In this document: one piece after another, positions 54,780-63,619 of the stretch
How positions within the stretch are numbered: position 1 is the first letter of the stretch
Layout: every line of letters begins with the position of its first letter
From: Kiloniella sp.
Lineage (GTDB): Bacteria > Pseudomonadota > Alphaproteobacteria > UBA7985
NCBI GenBank assembly: GCA_002690455.1
Contig: NZET01000028.1
Coordinates: 16,080 to 80,079, forward strand
Direction: 5' to 3'
Length of the DNA: 64,000 bases
Program-made: the position numbers and the translations under genes
The notes under the pieces: generated by a model
What the model saw: only the letters and a program-made list of their open reading frames with translations
Database searches by the model: none
What the model was told of the DNA's origin: nothing

Positions 54780-57700
54780 ATGACCACCGCCGCAAACGCG
54801 ATCAACAGTTTTCTCGAAGTCGGAACTATTACACCAGGCTACGCCGCGGTTCGGGCACACCGTCCGCTGCAAGGGCGCTTGGGTAGCCGAAAGGCGCTGT
54901 TGGCTTCTACCGTACTAGCGGGGGCCTTTGGGTTGATGGCCGTTGAAGCCATCGCGCAGCAGTACAATCTGCCGGGTTCTGGTGGCTTTACCGACGTCTC
55001 GAGCTCGATCAATGTTGTGACTGATGCGGGCGGCGGAAACATCCGGGTCGTACTCGCGGACGGCGTGCAGTTCTTTGCCGGGCCCGGCCAATACCAGCTC
55101 AATCCGATGAGCAGCTCGCTGCAGGTTTCCACCGACGTGCTGCTGAATGCCTACACTGGCGCTGCGCCAATCGCCGCCCAGCAGACGCAGCAAGCGTTCT
55201 CCGCAGCGCAGGCTCAGTCCTACGCGGCACCCGCGCCGTTCAACCCGACGCCGGTTGTTCCAACACCAGCAGTTTACCCAGCGAATGCCCCACTCACGCT
55301 CGGCGCGAATCAGTACGCGACGCAGCCTTCTGTTGTTGGCGGCTACCAGATGCAGCCGTCGGTCGCTAGCTATGGCCAGACGATGCCAGCCTACGCGACT
55401 TCTTCAGCCCAATACGTTCCAGCTTACTCTTCGGGCATCGCCGGCTATGGCCAAAGCCCTGTGCCATCCTACGCGAGCTTCAGTGGTGCAGGCACAGCGT
55501 CTTCGACTTTTGGCGGGATGCAGCCGAGCTCTGTTACGAGTGCTTTTCCGACCAATCAGGTTGCCATGGCACCGGCCATTCCGGCCGCCGCGGCCGCTGC
55601 GGGCGGCATGTTCGGCATCCCGACCTGGGCTCTGGTTGGTGGCGGCGTAGCTGCTGGCGGTGCCGCTCTGCTCGCCGCAGGCTCACTTAGTGGCAGTGAC
55701 ACAACCAGCTCAGGCTCGACCAACAGCTTGTCGGTCACTGAGCAGCAGTACCTCAATGATCCGGCAGTACAGGCTGCGCTCGGTAACACCAACAGTGGCA
55801 GCCAGGCTTCGAGTGACGACGACGATGATGACTCAAGCTCTGACTCCAGCTCAAGCTCCAGCACTTCTAGTGGCGGTATCACCGTCAGCGGCGGCAGCTC
55901 CGGTAGCAGCTCATCCAGTGATGATGATGATGATGACAGCGGTTCAGCCTACACCGTACCGGCTGGCTCCAGCGGACAGACAATCACCGGCTCTTCCAGC
56001 GACGATACCGTGACCTTTGCGGACGGCGGTAATGTCGAAAACATTGCGTCGCTCGACCTCAAGGCTGGCGACGGCGACCGAGTGATCCTAAAGGACGTGG
56101 ACGAAGACCTCGATATTCCCGACCTGCAGAACGTGGAAAACCTAGACATCGAGCTGTCTGCAGACGGTCTCGATATCGACCTGCAGGACGTGGGTTCTGA
56201 AGTCGCTAACGTCATGATCGATGCAGACAACAGCCACGATTTCACTGTCAACAACGCCGACGCGGTCGATATGATCACCGTGAAGGACGCAGGCAACGAA
56301 ACCGCGACGATCGAAGACATGGCTGACCAGAGCACCATCGCGCTGGAAGATTCTGAAGATGTTGACGTAACCATGAAGTCTGGTTCGGACAACGAACTAA
56401 CGGTTTCGGTCAGCGCCGTAACCAACGCCGATATCTCATTGGATACCAACGTTGACGATTTGACCATTACCTCTGTCGGTTCCAGCCCGAACGTGATTGC
56501 CAACATCACGGCGACTTCTGCTACAACGCTCGAACTGACGGGTACGCAGGATCTGGAGATCGAAGAAGAAATCGGCGCAGGCGGCCTCGCCGCAGTTACC
56601 ACGGTCAGTGGCGCCGCCGCAGATGGCGAATTAACCCTTACGCTGAATGGCGCAACGATTGAAACTGTGACACTCGGCGATGGCGGCGACAACTTGACCA
56701 TCGATGTGACCGATACCGATGCCGAAATCAGCACCGGCGATGGCAACGACGATGTGACCATCAACAACAAAGTCACCTCGGGCACCGTAGACACGGGTGC
56801 AGGCGCCGACGATATCGTTCTGAACGGCGCAGCGCTGGTTGCGGGAGATAAGATCGACGGTGGCGCAGGCTCAAACGACGAAATCACCCTGAACGCTTCG
56901 GTTACGGCAGGGACGATAACCAACGTTGAAACCGTCAACATCGGTTCAGTGAGCGTCAACCTCGACCGGATTACCGGCGAGACTGACGTCAACGTTCTTG
57001 CCAGCGATACAGCGATTATCGATAACCTTGGCACGGAAGAGGTTGACGTGGGCAGCGGCGCGTCGGTCGCAATTCTCGATGCAACCGGAACCACGCTGAC
57101 CTTCGATGCCTCGGGTTCGATGACCCTCGATATCGATGATGCCGCCGTGACAGCGCTGACGGTAGACCTTGGTAGCGGTGCGACCCTGACCTTCGATCAG
57201 GATGTTGACACCACCGTGAATGCGGTACCCTCCCTGACCCAAATGACCTTGACCAGTTCTGGCAACGTCACGCTCGCTGAAGACGATGCTGGGGCCGCCC
57301 TCACGGCAAGCGGCGTGAGCAAGCTCGATGTCAGTGGCGTATCGGGTGATTTTGGCACCACTAATCTGAATTCAGCAGCCAATGCGTTTGACGGCCTTTC
57401 TGAGTTCAAAGGTGCACAGGGTGCTGACACGATAAACGTGACCAACTCTCAAGGTACATTCACGCTCAACGCTGGAAACGATACCATTGCATTCACAGCA
57501 ATGACCGCAGGCGTGGATGTCTATGGCGGAGCAGGTAGGGATACTGTCACCCTGCAGGCTGGCGGAACTATCGCCGACGATGTCTACTTCACGAGTAGCG
57601 CTGATTTCGCTGTAACCGTTCAAACGGGTGCCGCAACTGCGATCGGGACTTACGACCTGGTGCAGAACTTTGAAACGACCCATGACGAGATCGACCTGAC

Positions 57701-57923
57701 GGCGCTGACCCTTAGTGGTGATCAGACTGTCGGAACGGGTCAAGTCACCATCGCGGCCGCAATCACGGACATGACCGACGGCACAAACAGTTCGGTAGAA
57801 CTGGTTGATGCAGCTGTGGATGGGGCAGGCATCAACTATCTTGTCGTCAATCTCGATGGTACGAACTTCGGCGTCATCGACCTGAACAACGTCACCGTCG
57901 TTGGTGGGGACATCGAAATCTAA
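54780..57923 (+). CDS. Large Asp/Ser-rich repeat protein, putative surface or S-layer-like protein
   Basis: I do not recognise a named family. The 1047-residue protein has an N-terminal hydrophobic segment at about residues 39-60 after an unusually long basic n-region, possibly an extended signal peptide ending IAQ. A region rich in Gln, Ala, Pro, Ser and Tyr follows (130-265, with repeated QPSV and PSYAS elements), then a Gly/Ala-rich hydrophobic stretch (275-302, FGIPTWALVGGGVAAGG) and two Ser-flanked poly-Asp runs (346-351 and 381-386). The last 640 residues are Thr/Val/Asp-rich beta-type repeats, with degenerate calcium-binding motifs such as TGDGNDDVTI, DGGAGSNDEI and GGAGRDTVTL. It is extremely acidic. 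ATG 54780 is used (GGGAG seven bases upstream); GTG 54774 is possible. A sulfotransferase follows two bases after the stop. Confidence 0.7.
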   Translation: MTTAANAINSFLEVGTITPGYAAVRAHRPLQGRLGSRKALLASTVLAGAFGLMAVEAIAQQYNLPGSGGFTDVSSSINVVTDAGGGNIRVVLADGVQFFAGPGQYQLNPMSSSLQVSTDVLLNAYTGAAPIAAQQTQQAFSAAQAQSYAAPAPFNPTPVVPTPAVYPANAPLTLGANQYATQPSVVGGYQMQPSVASYGQTMPAYATSSAQYVPAYSSGIAGYGQSPVPSYASFSGAGTASSTFGGMQPSSVTSAFPTNQVAMAPAIPAAAAAAGGMFGIPTWALVGGGVAAGGAALLAAGSLSGSDTTSSGSTNSLSVTEQQYLNDPAVQAALGNTNSGSQASSDDDDDDSSSDSSSSSSTSSGGITVSGGSSGSSSSSDDDDDDSGSAYTVPAGSSGQTITGSSSDDTVTFADGGNVENIASLDLKAGDGDRVILKDVDEDLDIPDLQNVENLDIELSADGLDIDLQDVGSEVANVMIDADNSHDFTVNNADAVDMITVKDAGNETATIEDMADQSTIALEDSEDVDVTMKSGSDNELTVSVSAVTNADISLDTNVDDLTITSVGSSPNVIANITATSATTLELTGTQDLEIEEEIGAGGLAAVTTVSGAAADGELTLTLNGATIETVTLGDGGDNLTIDVTDTDAEISTGDGNDDVTINNKVTSGTVDTGAGADDIVLNGAALVAGDKIDGGAGSNDEITLNASVTAGTITNVETVNIGSVSVNLDRITGETDVNVLASDTAIIDNLGTEEVDVGSGASVAILDATGTTLTFDASGSMTLDIDDAAVTALTVDLGSGATLTFDQDVDTTVNAVPSLTQMTLTSSGNVTLAEDDAGAALTASGVSKLDVSGVSGDFGTTNLNSAANAFDGLSEFKGAQGADTINVTNSQGTFTLNAGNDTIAFTAMTAGVDVYGGAGRDTVTLQAGGTIADDVYFTSSADFAVTVQTGAATAIGTYDLVQNFETTHDEIDLTALTLSGDQTVGTGQVTIAAAITDMTDGTNSSVELVDAAVDGAGINYLVVNLDGTNFGVIDLNNVTVVGGDIEI

Positions 57924-57925
57924 GG

Positions 57926-58774
57926 ATGGCCAAGGGACATAAGATCGTCTGGATTGCCAGCTACCCCAAGTCCGGCAATACGTGGGTGCGGCTATTCCTT
58001 GCTGCCTATCTGGCGAACACCGAGGAACTGGACCCGAACGAAGCGCTCAAAGGCACCTTCAACGATGCGCAGCGGCCGGTCTTCGACAAGCTGTTAAAAC
58101 TCGATTCCAAAGAGCTGGAAGACGATGTTATCGCCTCCCTGCGCCTGCCTTACCTCTCTAAACTGGCCGAGAGCGGCGAAAAGGACGTGATTATCAAAAC
58201 CCACGTCCTTAACGCCAACTGGCACAACGCCGCCATGATCCCGACCTCCGTCACCCGCCGCGCGCTCTACATCATCCGACACCCGTTCGACGTATGCGTA
58301 TCCTTTGCCCGTCATATGGGACTGAGCTTTGATGACGCGGTAAAGTCCATGGGCAACTCGTCCTTTGCCATTGGCTCGGACTTGCAGATCAAGCAGCCGC
58401 TGCACACTTGGTCGACCCACGCCAGCAGTTGGCTGGGCGCGGTTGGCTTTGAACGGATGACCATTCGCTACGAAGACATGACCCTGCGCCCCTATCAGAC
58501 CTTTGCCAACATCATCAATTTCATGGGCATGGGCGTGGAGAACGACAAGATCGACCGCGCGCTGGCATCAACCGACTTCGACCGTTTGCAGGCGGTCGAA
58601 AAGGAAAAGGGCTTCCTGGAAGCCTCGGACAAGAATAATCACGGCTTCTTCCGTTCGGGCAAAATTGGCGGCTTCGATGGCGTGTTGAACAAAGAGCAGA
58701 TGGCGCGGCTGTATAAAGACCATCAAGATATGATGGAACGCTTCGGCTATGGTGCCGATGGCAGCGTCTTCTAG
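57926..58774 (+). CDS. PAPS-dependent sulfotransferase
   Basis: A 282-residue sulfotransferase that would transfer sulfate from PAPS to an acceptor. The 5'-phosphosulfate loop is YPKSGNTW at residues 13-20, the 3'-phosphate site is YIIRHPFDVCVSFARHMG around 116-133, and FFRSGKIGGF near 240 corresponds to the conserved RKGxxGDW-type loop. A catalytic His or Lys is expected in KTHVLN. Length matches cytosolic-type sulfotransferases. The ATG follows the surface-protein stop after two bases (TAAGGATG), so the two are translated from one messenger. The acceptor is unknown; the adjacent acidic surface protein or a cell-surface glycan or lipid is a reasonable guess. Confidence 0.9.
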   Translation: MAKGHKIVWIASYPKSGNTWVRLFLAAYLANTEELDPNEALKGTFNDAQRPVFDKLLKLDSKELEDDVIASLRLPYLSKLAESGEKDVIIKTHVLNANWHNAAMIPTSVTRRALYIIRHPFDVCVSFARHMGLSFDDAVKSMGNSSFAIGSDLQIKQPLHTWSTHASSWLGAVGFERMTIRYEDMTLRPYQTFANIINFMGMGVENDKIDRALASTDFDRLQAVEKEKGFLEASDKNNHGFFRSGKIGGFDGVLNKEQMARLYKDHQDMMERFGYGADGSVF

Positions 58775-58814
58775 GATTGGCGGAACGCCACCTTCGCCAC
58801 AGGGGACTGGTTTC

Positions 58815-61220
58815 ATGGCCCCCACGCAATCCCATGCAATCGACATAGAACGCAGAACCTTTCGGTTCGGCGGGTTATCGGCCTGGTGGGCGTTTCTCCG
58901 TGCGTTGAGGGTGTTCCTAATCGTCATGGGATGCTTAGCCTATCCGCAAGCTCAGGCTCATGCTCAGTCTCAGGCGCAGCCAGAGGCACTGGCGGGCGCT
59001 CTGCCGACCTTCGACCTCGACGGTATGGTGTTTGAAGCCGACGAGATGCAGCGCGAAGGGAAAGACGGCGTGGTGCAACTCAAGGGCAACGTCATTTTGC
59101 AGGACGACCGTAACCGCCTGCGCGCCGACCGGCTGCTGCTCGACCCGCAAGCCAGACAGGCGCGGGCCGAGGGCAATGTGCGGATTGAGTCAAAGGCAGT
59201 CGCGGGGGATGCCCGCATCACTGCAACCGCTGAAAGCCTGAGTCTTGACCAGACGACCGCCGGGCTGCTGCTGGATGGTCTGGCGCTGCGACTTCGCCAA
59301 GAAGCCATCCTCGCCGCAAGCCAGATGAGCGTCCATAATGGCGAAATTGCACTGGACCACGTAGCTTACACGGCCTGCGAAGCCCCTTGCGACATTGATG
59401 ACTACCGCCAGCGTGACCCCATGCCCTGGCGCCTGACAGCACGGCGGGCGGTGATCGATCAGCGGACTGACACACTCCGGCTGCAGGGGGTCACGCTGCG
59501 GCTGTTCGACCTGCCGGTACTCGCCCTGCCCGCTTTGAGTCTTCCATCACCAGAGGTCGACCGTAAAACCGGACTGCTGGCGCCTGTTGCTGGTTTTCGG
59601 AGCGGTCGGGGTGGCTTCTTCGGCATTCCCGCGTACCTCGTGCTGGGACCGTCGGCCGACACAACGCTAACCCCGATCATCTTCACCGACGGTCAGGTGA
59701 GGCTTGATAGTGAACTCAGGCTTGCACTAGAGGCGCTGACCCTGACAGGCACCGCCAGCACCGACACCACTGGCGCGCTAGGTGGCCGGATAACCGGCGC
59801 GCTGGATCTTCTGGACAGCAGCGCTGCAGACACCCCGGGCCAACGGCTGCAGCTTGATCTCGACTGGATCGAGGAGCTCAATCCCGGACAGTGGCAGGCG
59901 CTGGATCAGACCAGCGAAGACCTGCAGTTAAACCAGCTGGGCCTGTCCGGCGCCTGGGGGCATAGCTACACCGATGTTCGGGTCATGCAGGATCAAATCC
60001 TTCTCTCTCCTTCTTCCGTAGCAGATGGCGAAGACGAGAACGACAGCGTCTGGCTCAGAGGCTGGGATGAAGGCATCGCCACGCGAGGGCGGATCGACCT
60101 GCGCCTGCCACCCCTGCCAGGGGGCGGACGCCTGCGCGCAAAGGGGCAAGGCCTGATCTGGTACGAGCTAGGGCTGTTTGACGCCAGTCTTGGTTACAGC
60201 GGCCCGCTGATTACGCCTGGCGGATTGATGCTATCGCCGCAGGTGCAAGCAGGTGCTGTTGGCGAGGCGGGCAGCGGCAATCTCTCCCCTTGGTTGGGCG
60301 GCCAGATGAAGGCTACCCTCCCTATGGCCCGCGCAGGTCGCTACAACGTGGCCAGCCTGACGCCCAGTCTCGCCCTTACCGGGCTTAGCCCTGCAGACCT
60401 GAGTGATACCGGTGCTGTCTCGCCACTGAGCCCGGCTGCAGACGTGCTCAATCGTGCCTCATTGTTCGACCTGCGCCCCGGTAGTGACCCTTTCAGCCAT
60501 GCGGGCGATGTCCGACTGGATGCTGCACTTGATTTCGCGCTCTACCCGTCCTCACAGCAATCTGATCTTGGCATTCGGGGCTCGCTGGGGCAGCGCGTGT
60601 CGTGGACTGATGCAGCGCTGTCACCGACCCTGGCTACGCTGACGGTTGACACGGGAGGTCTGCAACTGGACTTACGCAGCCAGATCAACGCCGGATTTGC
60701 GCTGGAACACGGCCATTGGACAGAGGCCCTACCACGCTTTGCCGCCGACCTGCGGCTGCCACTGTCAGAACAAATTGTGTTACGCGGCCACTACGCCCGC
60801 GTGCACGACGGACGGGATCGGGTCGAAGTCAACAATATGAGCCTTGATCTCAACATCACAGACAAGCTCTCGACCCTTTGGAGCGTCAGTGCGCGCAGTC
60901 TGGCTGTTCCAGTCGAAAGCTTCGGTGCGCAGCCTTTAGACGCCGATAAACGCAACAGCCTCCGGCTACGGGGAGAAGTGAGTTGGAACTTCACCGGTGA
61001 TTGGGTGAGCGAAGTCGGGATCAGCCAGAGCGTGCTGAACCCGGTCGATCAGGACTTGTGGTTTGATGTCTTTCACCGATGCGCTTGCCTGACGGCGCAG
61101 GCTGGTCTCTTGCGAGAACGTGACGCCGGGGGTAGCCACTATAGTGCGAGGGTTGCACTCAGCCTGCCGACGCTGTTTACGGGCGATCTAAAGACACCGA
61201 CACTATTCCGGCATCAATAG
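58815..61220 (+). CDS. lptD: LptD-like LPS-assembly outer-membrane protein
   Basis: An 801-residue exported protein with a signal peptide at about residues 25-51 (ending AHAQ). Residues about 70-190 are an OstA/LptA-type jellyroll (VVQLKGNVILQDDRNRLRAD), and about 200-790 the LptD region: DPMPWRLTARRAVIDQRTD, VTLRLFDLPVLALPALSLP and DRKTGLLAPVAGF are classic. Cysteines at 188 and 192, and at 756 and 758, recall the paired cysteines of LptD that form interdomain disulfides. The start at 58815 has AGGGG upstream; an earlier GTG at 58749 overlaps the sulfotransferase. It may be the main LptD or a paralogue devoted to this locus. The end overlaps the convergent MttB-family gene by seven bases. 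Confidence 0.85.
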   Translation: MAPTQSHAIDIERRTFRFGGLSAWWAFLRALRVFLIVMGCLAYPQAQAHAQSQAQPEALAGALPTFDLDGMVFEADEMQREGKDGVVQLKGNVILQDDRNRLRADRLLLDPQARQARAEGNVRIESKAVAGDARITATAESLSLDQTTAGLLLDGLALRLRQEAILAASQMSVHNGEIALDHVAYTACEAPCDIDDYRQRDPMPWRLTARRAVIDQRTDTLRLQGVTLRLFDLPVLALPALSLPSPEVDRKTGLLAPVAGFRSGRGGFFGIPAYLVLGPSADTTLTPIIFTDGQVRLDSELRLALEALTLTGTASTDTTGALGGRITGALDLLDSSAADTPGQRLQLDLDWIEELNPGQWQALDQTSEDLQLNQLGLSGAWGHSYTDVRVMQDQILLSPSSVADGEDENDSVWLRGWDEGIATRGRIDLRLPPLPGGGRLRAKGQGLIWYELGLFDASLGYSGPLITPGGLMLSPQVQAGAVGEAGSGNLSPWLGGQMKATLPMARAGRYNVASLTPSLALTGLSPADLSDTGAVSPLSPAADVLNRASLFDLRPGSDPFSHAGDVRLDAALDFALYPSSQQSDLGIRGSLGQRVSWTDAALSPTLATLTVDTGGLQLDLRSQINAGFALEHGHWTEALPRFAADLRLPLSEQIVLRGHYARVHDGRDRVEVNNMSLDLNITDKLSTLWSVSARSLAVPVESFGAQPLDADKRNSLRLRGEVSWNFTGDWVSEVGISQSVLNPVDQDLWFDVFHRCACLTAQAGLLRERDAGGSHYSARVALSLPTLFTGDLKTPTLFRHQ

Positions 61221-62770
61221 GCCTGATCAGGCAAGGCTTCCTTCTTCTTTGCCGTATAGGCACGCAGGGCTTCGTCTATGGCCGGATCAATCGGCGGCCG
61301 CTCGTACTCGGCGACCAAACGGTTCCAGTACTCATACGCGCGCTGCTGCATATCTTTCTCTCCGCCCTCGCGCCATTGCTCAAAGCTTTCGCTGTCGGAC
61401 AGTGGGGATTCGTAAAAGGCGGTTTCATAATTGGCCATGGTATGGGCGGAGCCGAGGAAGTGCCCGGCGTGGGCGACCTCTTCATAGGCTGAGCGCGCGA
61501 GGCCATTTTCGTCCGTTGCCAACCCACCGAGCATGCGCGCGTACATACCCAACCGATCTGCATCAATCACCAGTTTCTCGTAGGACATCACCAACCCTCC
61601 TTCCAGCCAGCCTGCGGCATGGAGAACAAAGTTCGCCCCGGCAAGTGCAGTGGAGTGCATGGAATCGGCGCTTTCCGCTGCAGCCTGCGCATCAGGCAGC
61701 TTAGAAGCGCTGAGCGACCCCCCACAACGCAGTGGTAGGCCCAGGTGACGCGCAATCTGGCCGATGGCGTAATTTGACATTACCGGTTCAGGCATGCCGA
61801 AAGTGGGCGCACCGGACTTCAGGGACATTGAAGATAGGAAGTTTCCCAGCACAAACGGTGCGCCAGATCGAATGATCTGGCTATAGGCCGCGCAGGCAAG
61901 GCCCTCAGCAATGGCTTGCGCCACCGATGCCGCCGTACTGACCGGGCCCATGGCGCCACTGAGGATGAAAGGCACGACGACGATGCCTTGGCCAGCGCCG
62001 CAGTATATCTCGATCGCCTCCGAGGCGACCTTGTCGATCATGAGTGGAGAGTTGGTATTGACATTGCCCATAATGACCGTGTCGCGCTCCATGCGTTCCG
62101 CACCGAACAGAATGCGGGCCATGTTCACGCTGTCCTGCGCCCGGTCCTTTTCCGTAATGGCGCCGAGGAAGGGCTTATCGGAAGTGGTCATCAGGCTGTA
62201 GACCATATCGAGATGGCGCTTGTTCACCGGCACGTCGACCGGTTCGCAGATAACGTGACCGAGGTGATGCACATGCGGCAGCCGGTGCAAAATTTTTGCA
62301 AGCTGGTCGAAGTCAGCCATAGAGCCATATCGCCGCTCTCCACTCGCATCGCGGACAAAGGGTGCGCCATACATGGAGGCAAAAACCTGGTTGCGGCCAC
62401 CGATCTTGACACTTCGATTCGGATTGCGTGCGTGCTGGGTGAACACCGTTGGGCAGGTTTGGGCCAATTTCCGCGCCATCCCGTCGGGAAAACGCACGCA
62501 GCATCCGGTGACATCCGCACCAGCATCGGCCAAACGGCGCAATGCGTCGGGATTATCCCGGAACTCAATGCCCTTTTCTTCCAGCATCCAGTCTGCTTCG
62601 CCAAGGATCGCTTCGACCTGATCCTGACTCAAGAAATCAAAGTAGGGGATTTTGCGCTCAACATAGGACGGCGTTGGCACAACTTGCCGCTGTGCGGCAC
62701 CTCGGCCACGACGCCCTCCACCACTTCTTCGGCGGTCTGATCTAGATTGGGCTATCGATTGAACCGTCAT
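61214..62770 (-). CDS. Non-pyrrolysine MttB-family methyltransferase
   Basis: A TIM-barrel methyltransferase of 518 residues in the trimethylamine:corrinoid methyltransferase (MttB) superfamily, moving a methyl group from a quaternary or tertiary amine to a corrinoid protein. Typical segments are ILGEADWMLEEKGIEF, GGRNQVFASMYGAPFVRD, GHVICEPVDVP, LFGAERMERDTVIMGNVN and LGLPLRCGGSLSASKLPDAQ. The frame has no internal amber codon, so it is the non-pyrrolysine type whose known members use glycine betaine and related compounds. The N-terminus (about residues 10-35) is Arg/Gly/Ser-rich. Start 62770 has GGGAG eight bases upstream. No corrinoid protein is adjacent; one is encoded at 9538-10245. Confidence 0.9.
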   Translation of the reverse strand: MTVQSIAQSRSDRRRSGGGRRGRGAAQRQVVPTPSYVERKIPYFDFLSQDQVEAILGEADWMLEEKGIEFRDNPDALRRLADAGADVTGCCVRFPDGMARKLAQTCPTVFTQHARNPNRSVKIGGRNQVFASMYGAPFVRDASGERRYGSMADFDQLAKILHRLPHVHHLGHVICEPVDVPVNKRHLDMVYSLMTTSDKPFLGAITEKDRAQDSVNMARILFGAERMERDTVIMGNVNTNSPLMIDKVASEAIEIYCGAGQGIVVVPFILSGAMGPVSTAASVAQAIAEGLACAAYSQIIRSGAPFVLGNFLSSMSLKSGAPTFGMPEPVMSNYAIGQIARHLGLPLRCGGSLSASKLPDAQAAAESADSMHSTALAGANFVLHAAGWLEGGLVMSYEKLVIDADRLGMYARMLGGLATDENGLARSAYEEVAHAGHFLGSAHTMANYETAFYESPLSDSESFEQWREGGEKDMQQRAYEYWNRLVAEYERPPIDPAIDEALRAYTAKKKEALPDQAY

Positions 62771-62908
62771 GTCAGGATCTCCCTGCGCCGGGCTGCTAAG
62801 CGCAGGTTGGGCGCTGGCTGCGTTAAAGAACTGCAAGCAGGAAGACCGTATTCATCAGAGCTATGTCTTTCGATTTGCGTCAACACAGCGACACGGCGCC
62901 ACCAAAGT

Positions 62909-63619
62909 TCATTCACCGGATTCACGCAGGATGTGATCTGCGCTCTGATTGAATAGCACTCTATTATTGCTGGCGTTTTCGCCATGGTGACTGGCTGTTT
63001 TGCCCAGATCGATCGCCCGCTTTACCGCCGGCCGGGCCTTGATACGCTCACGCCACTCAGCCACGTGCGGGAAGGGGTCGAGCGGCGCACCAAGTCGTTT
63101 GGATAGGAAAACCCACGGAAAGCATTGCATGTCCACGATGCTGTAATCCTCCCCCATGATGAAGCGCCTGTCTTCCAGTCTACGTTCAAGCACTGCCAGT
63201 GCGCGTTCGCTCTCGCCCTTGTAGCGCTTGAAGCCGTAACCACGGTGTTCTTCAGGGGCGTAGTTGGCAAAATGACTCAACTGACCCATCATTGGCCCTT
63301 GATTGCCTGTCTGCCACAACATCCACTGAGTAACGTCCCAGTCGATCCTCGCACCACCAGTGGGCCAAAAGCGGTCAAACTTGCGCGCAAGGTACATAAG
63401 GATCGCCCCGCTCTCCCAGACCGCCTGCGGGCCGCCCTCAGCCGTATGATCGACAATCGCCGGCATCTTGGCATTCGGGTTTATGGCACGAAATGCGTCT
63501 GAGAATTGTTCGCCCTTGGTCAGATTGAGGAATTTAAGCGTGTAGTCGACCCCAAGCTCTTCGAGGAGAATGGCGGGCTTCCAGCCATTTGGTGTCGGGG
63601 CAAAATAGAGATCAATCAC
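62909..63619 (-). CDS. Glutathione S-transferase (YfcG/Ure2-like)
   Basis: A 236-residue glutathione transferase. The thioredoxin-like N-domain has LYFAPTPNGWKPAILLEELG (the PNGxK motif of nu/Ure2-like GSTs) and NPNAKMPAIVDH with WESGAILMYLA, the glutathione-binding Glu-Ser. The helical C-domain (about 95-210) has MQCFPWVF. These enzymes often act as disulfide reductases. The start is a GTG at 63619 that overlaps the VOC gene stop in GTGA, which argues for coupling and against the longer frame from 63715. The last 25 residues, rich in Asn/His/Arg, go beyond the family core. Confidence 0.88.
   Translation of the reverse strand: MIDLYFAPTPNGWKPAILLEELGVDYTLKFLNLTKGEQFSDAFRAINPNAKMPAIVDHTAEGGPQAVWESGAILMYLARKFDRFWPTGGARIDWDVTQWMLWQTGNQGPMMGQLSHFANYAPEEHRGYGFKRYKGESERALAVLERRLEDRRFIMGEDYSIVDMQCFPWVFLSKRLGAPLDPFPHVAEWRERIKARPAVKRAIDLGKTASHHGENASNNRVLFNQSADHILRESGE

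Noticed and set aside
54295..54795. Minus-strand frame of 166 codons in the gap before the surface protein
   Set aside because: Overlaps the start region of the surface protein, has no domain-like pattern and no ribosome binding site.
55949..57094. Long antisense reading frame of 381 codons inside the repeat protein
   Set aside because: It is a mirror of the biased Asp/Thr/Ser codons of the sense gene; its Ser/Val-rich composition has no protein features.
58920..58940. Lipobox-like VMGC in the LptD-like signal peptide
   Set aside because: Met at position -2 is not a standard lipobox residue, the segment continues to a good AHAQ signal-peptidase I site, and LptD proteins are not lipoproteins.
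61214..62770. Possible pyrrolysine codon in the MttB-family gene
   Set aside because: The frame contains no internal TAG, so it is the non-pyrrolysine type, and no pyl genes are in the window.
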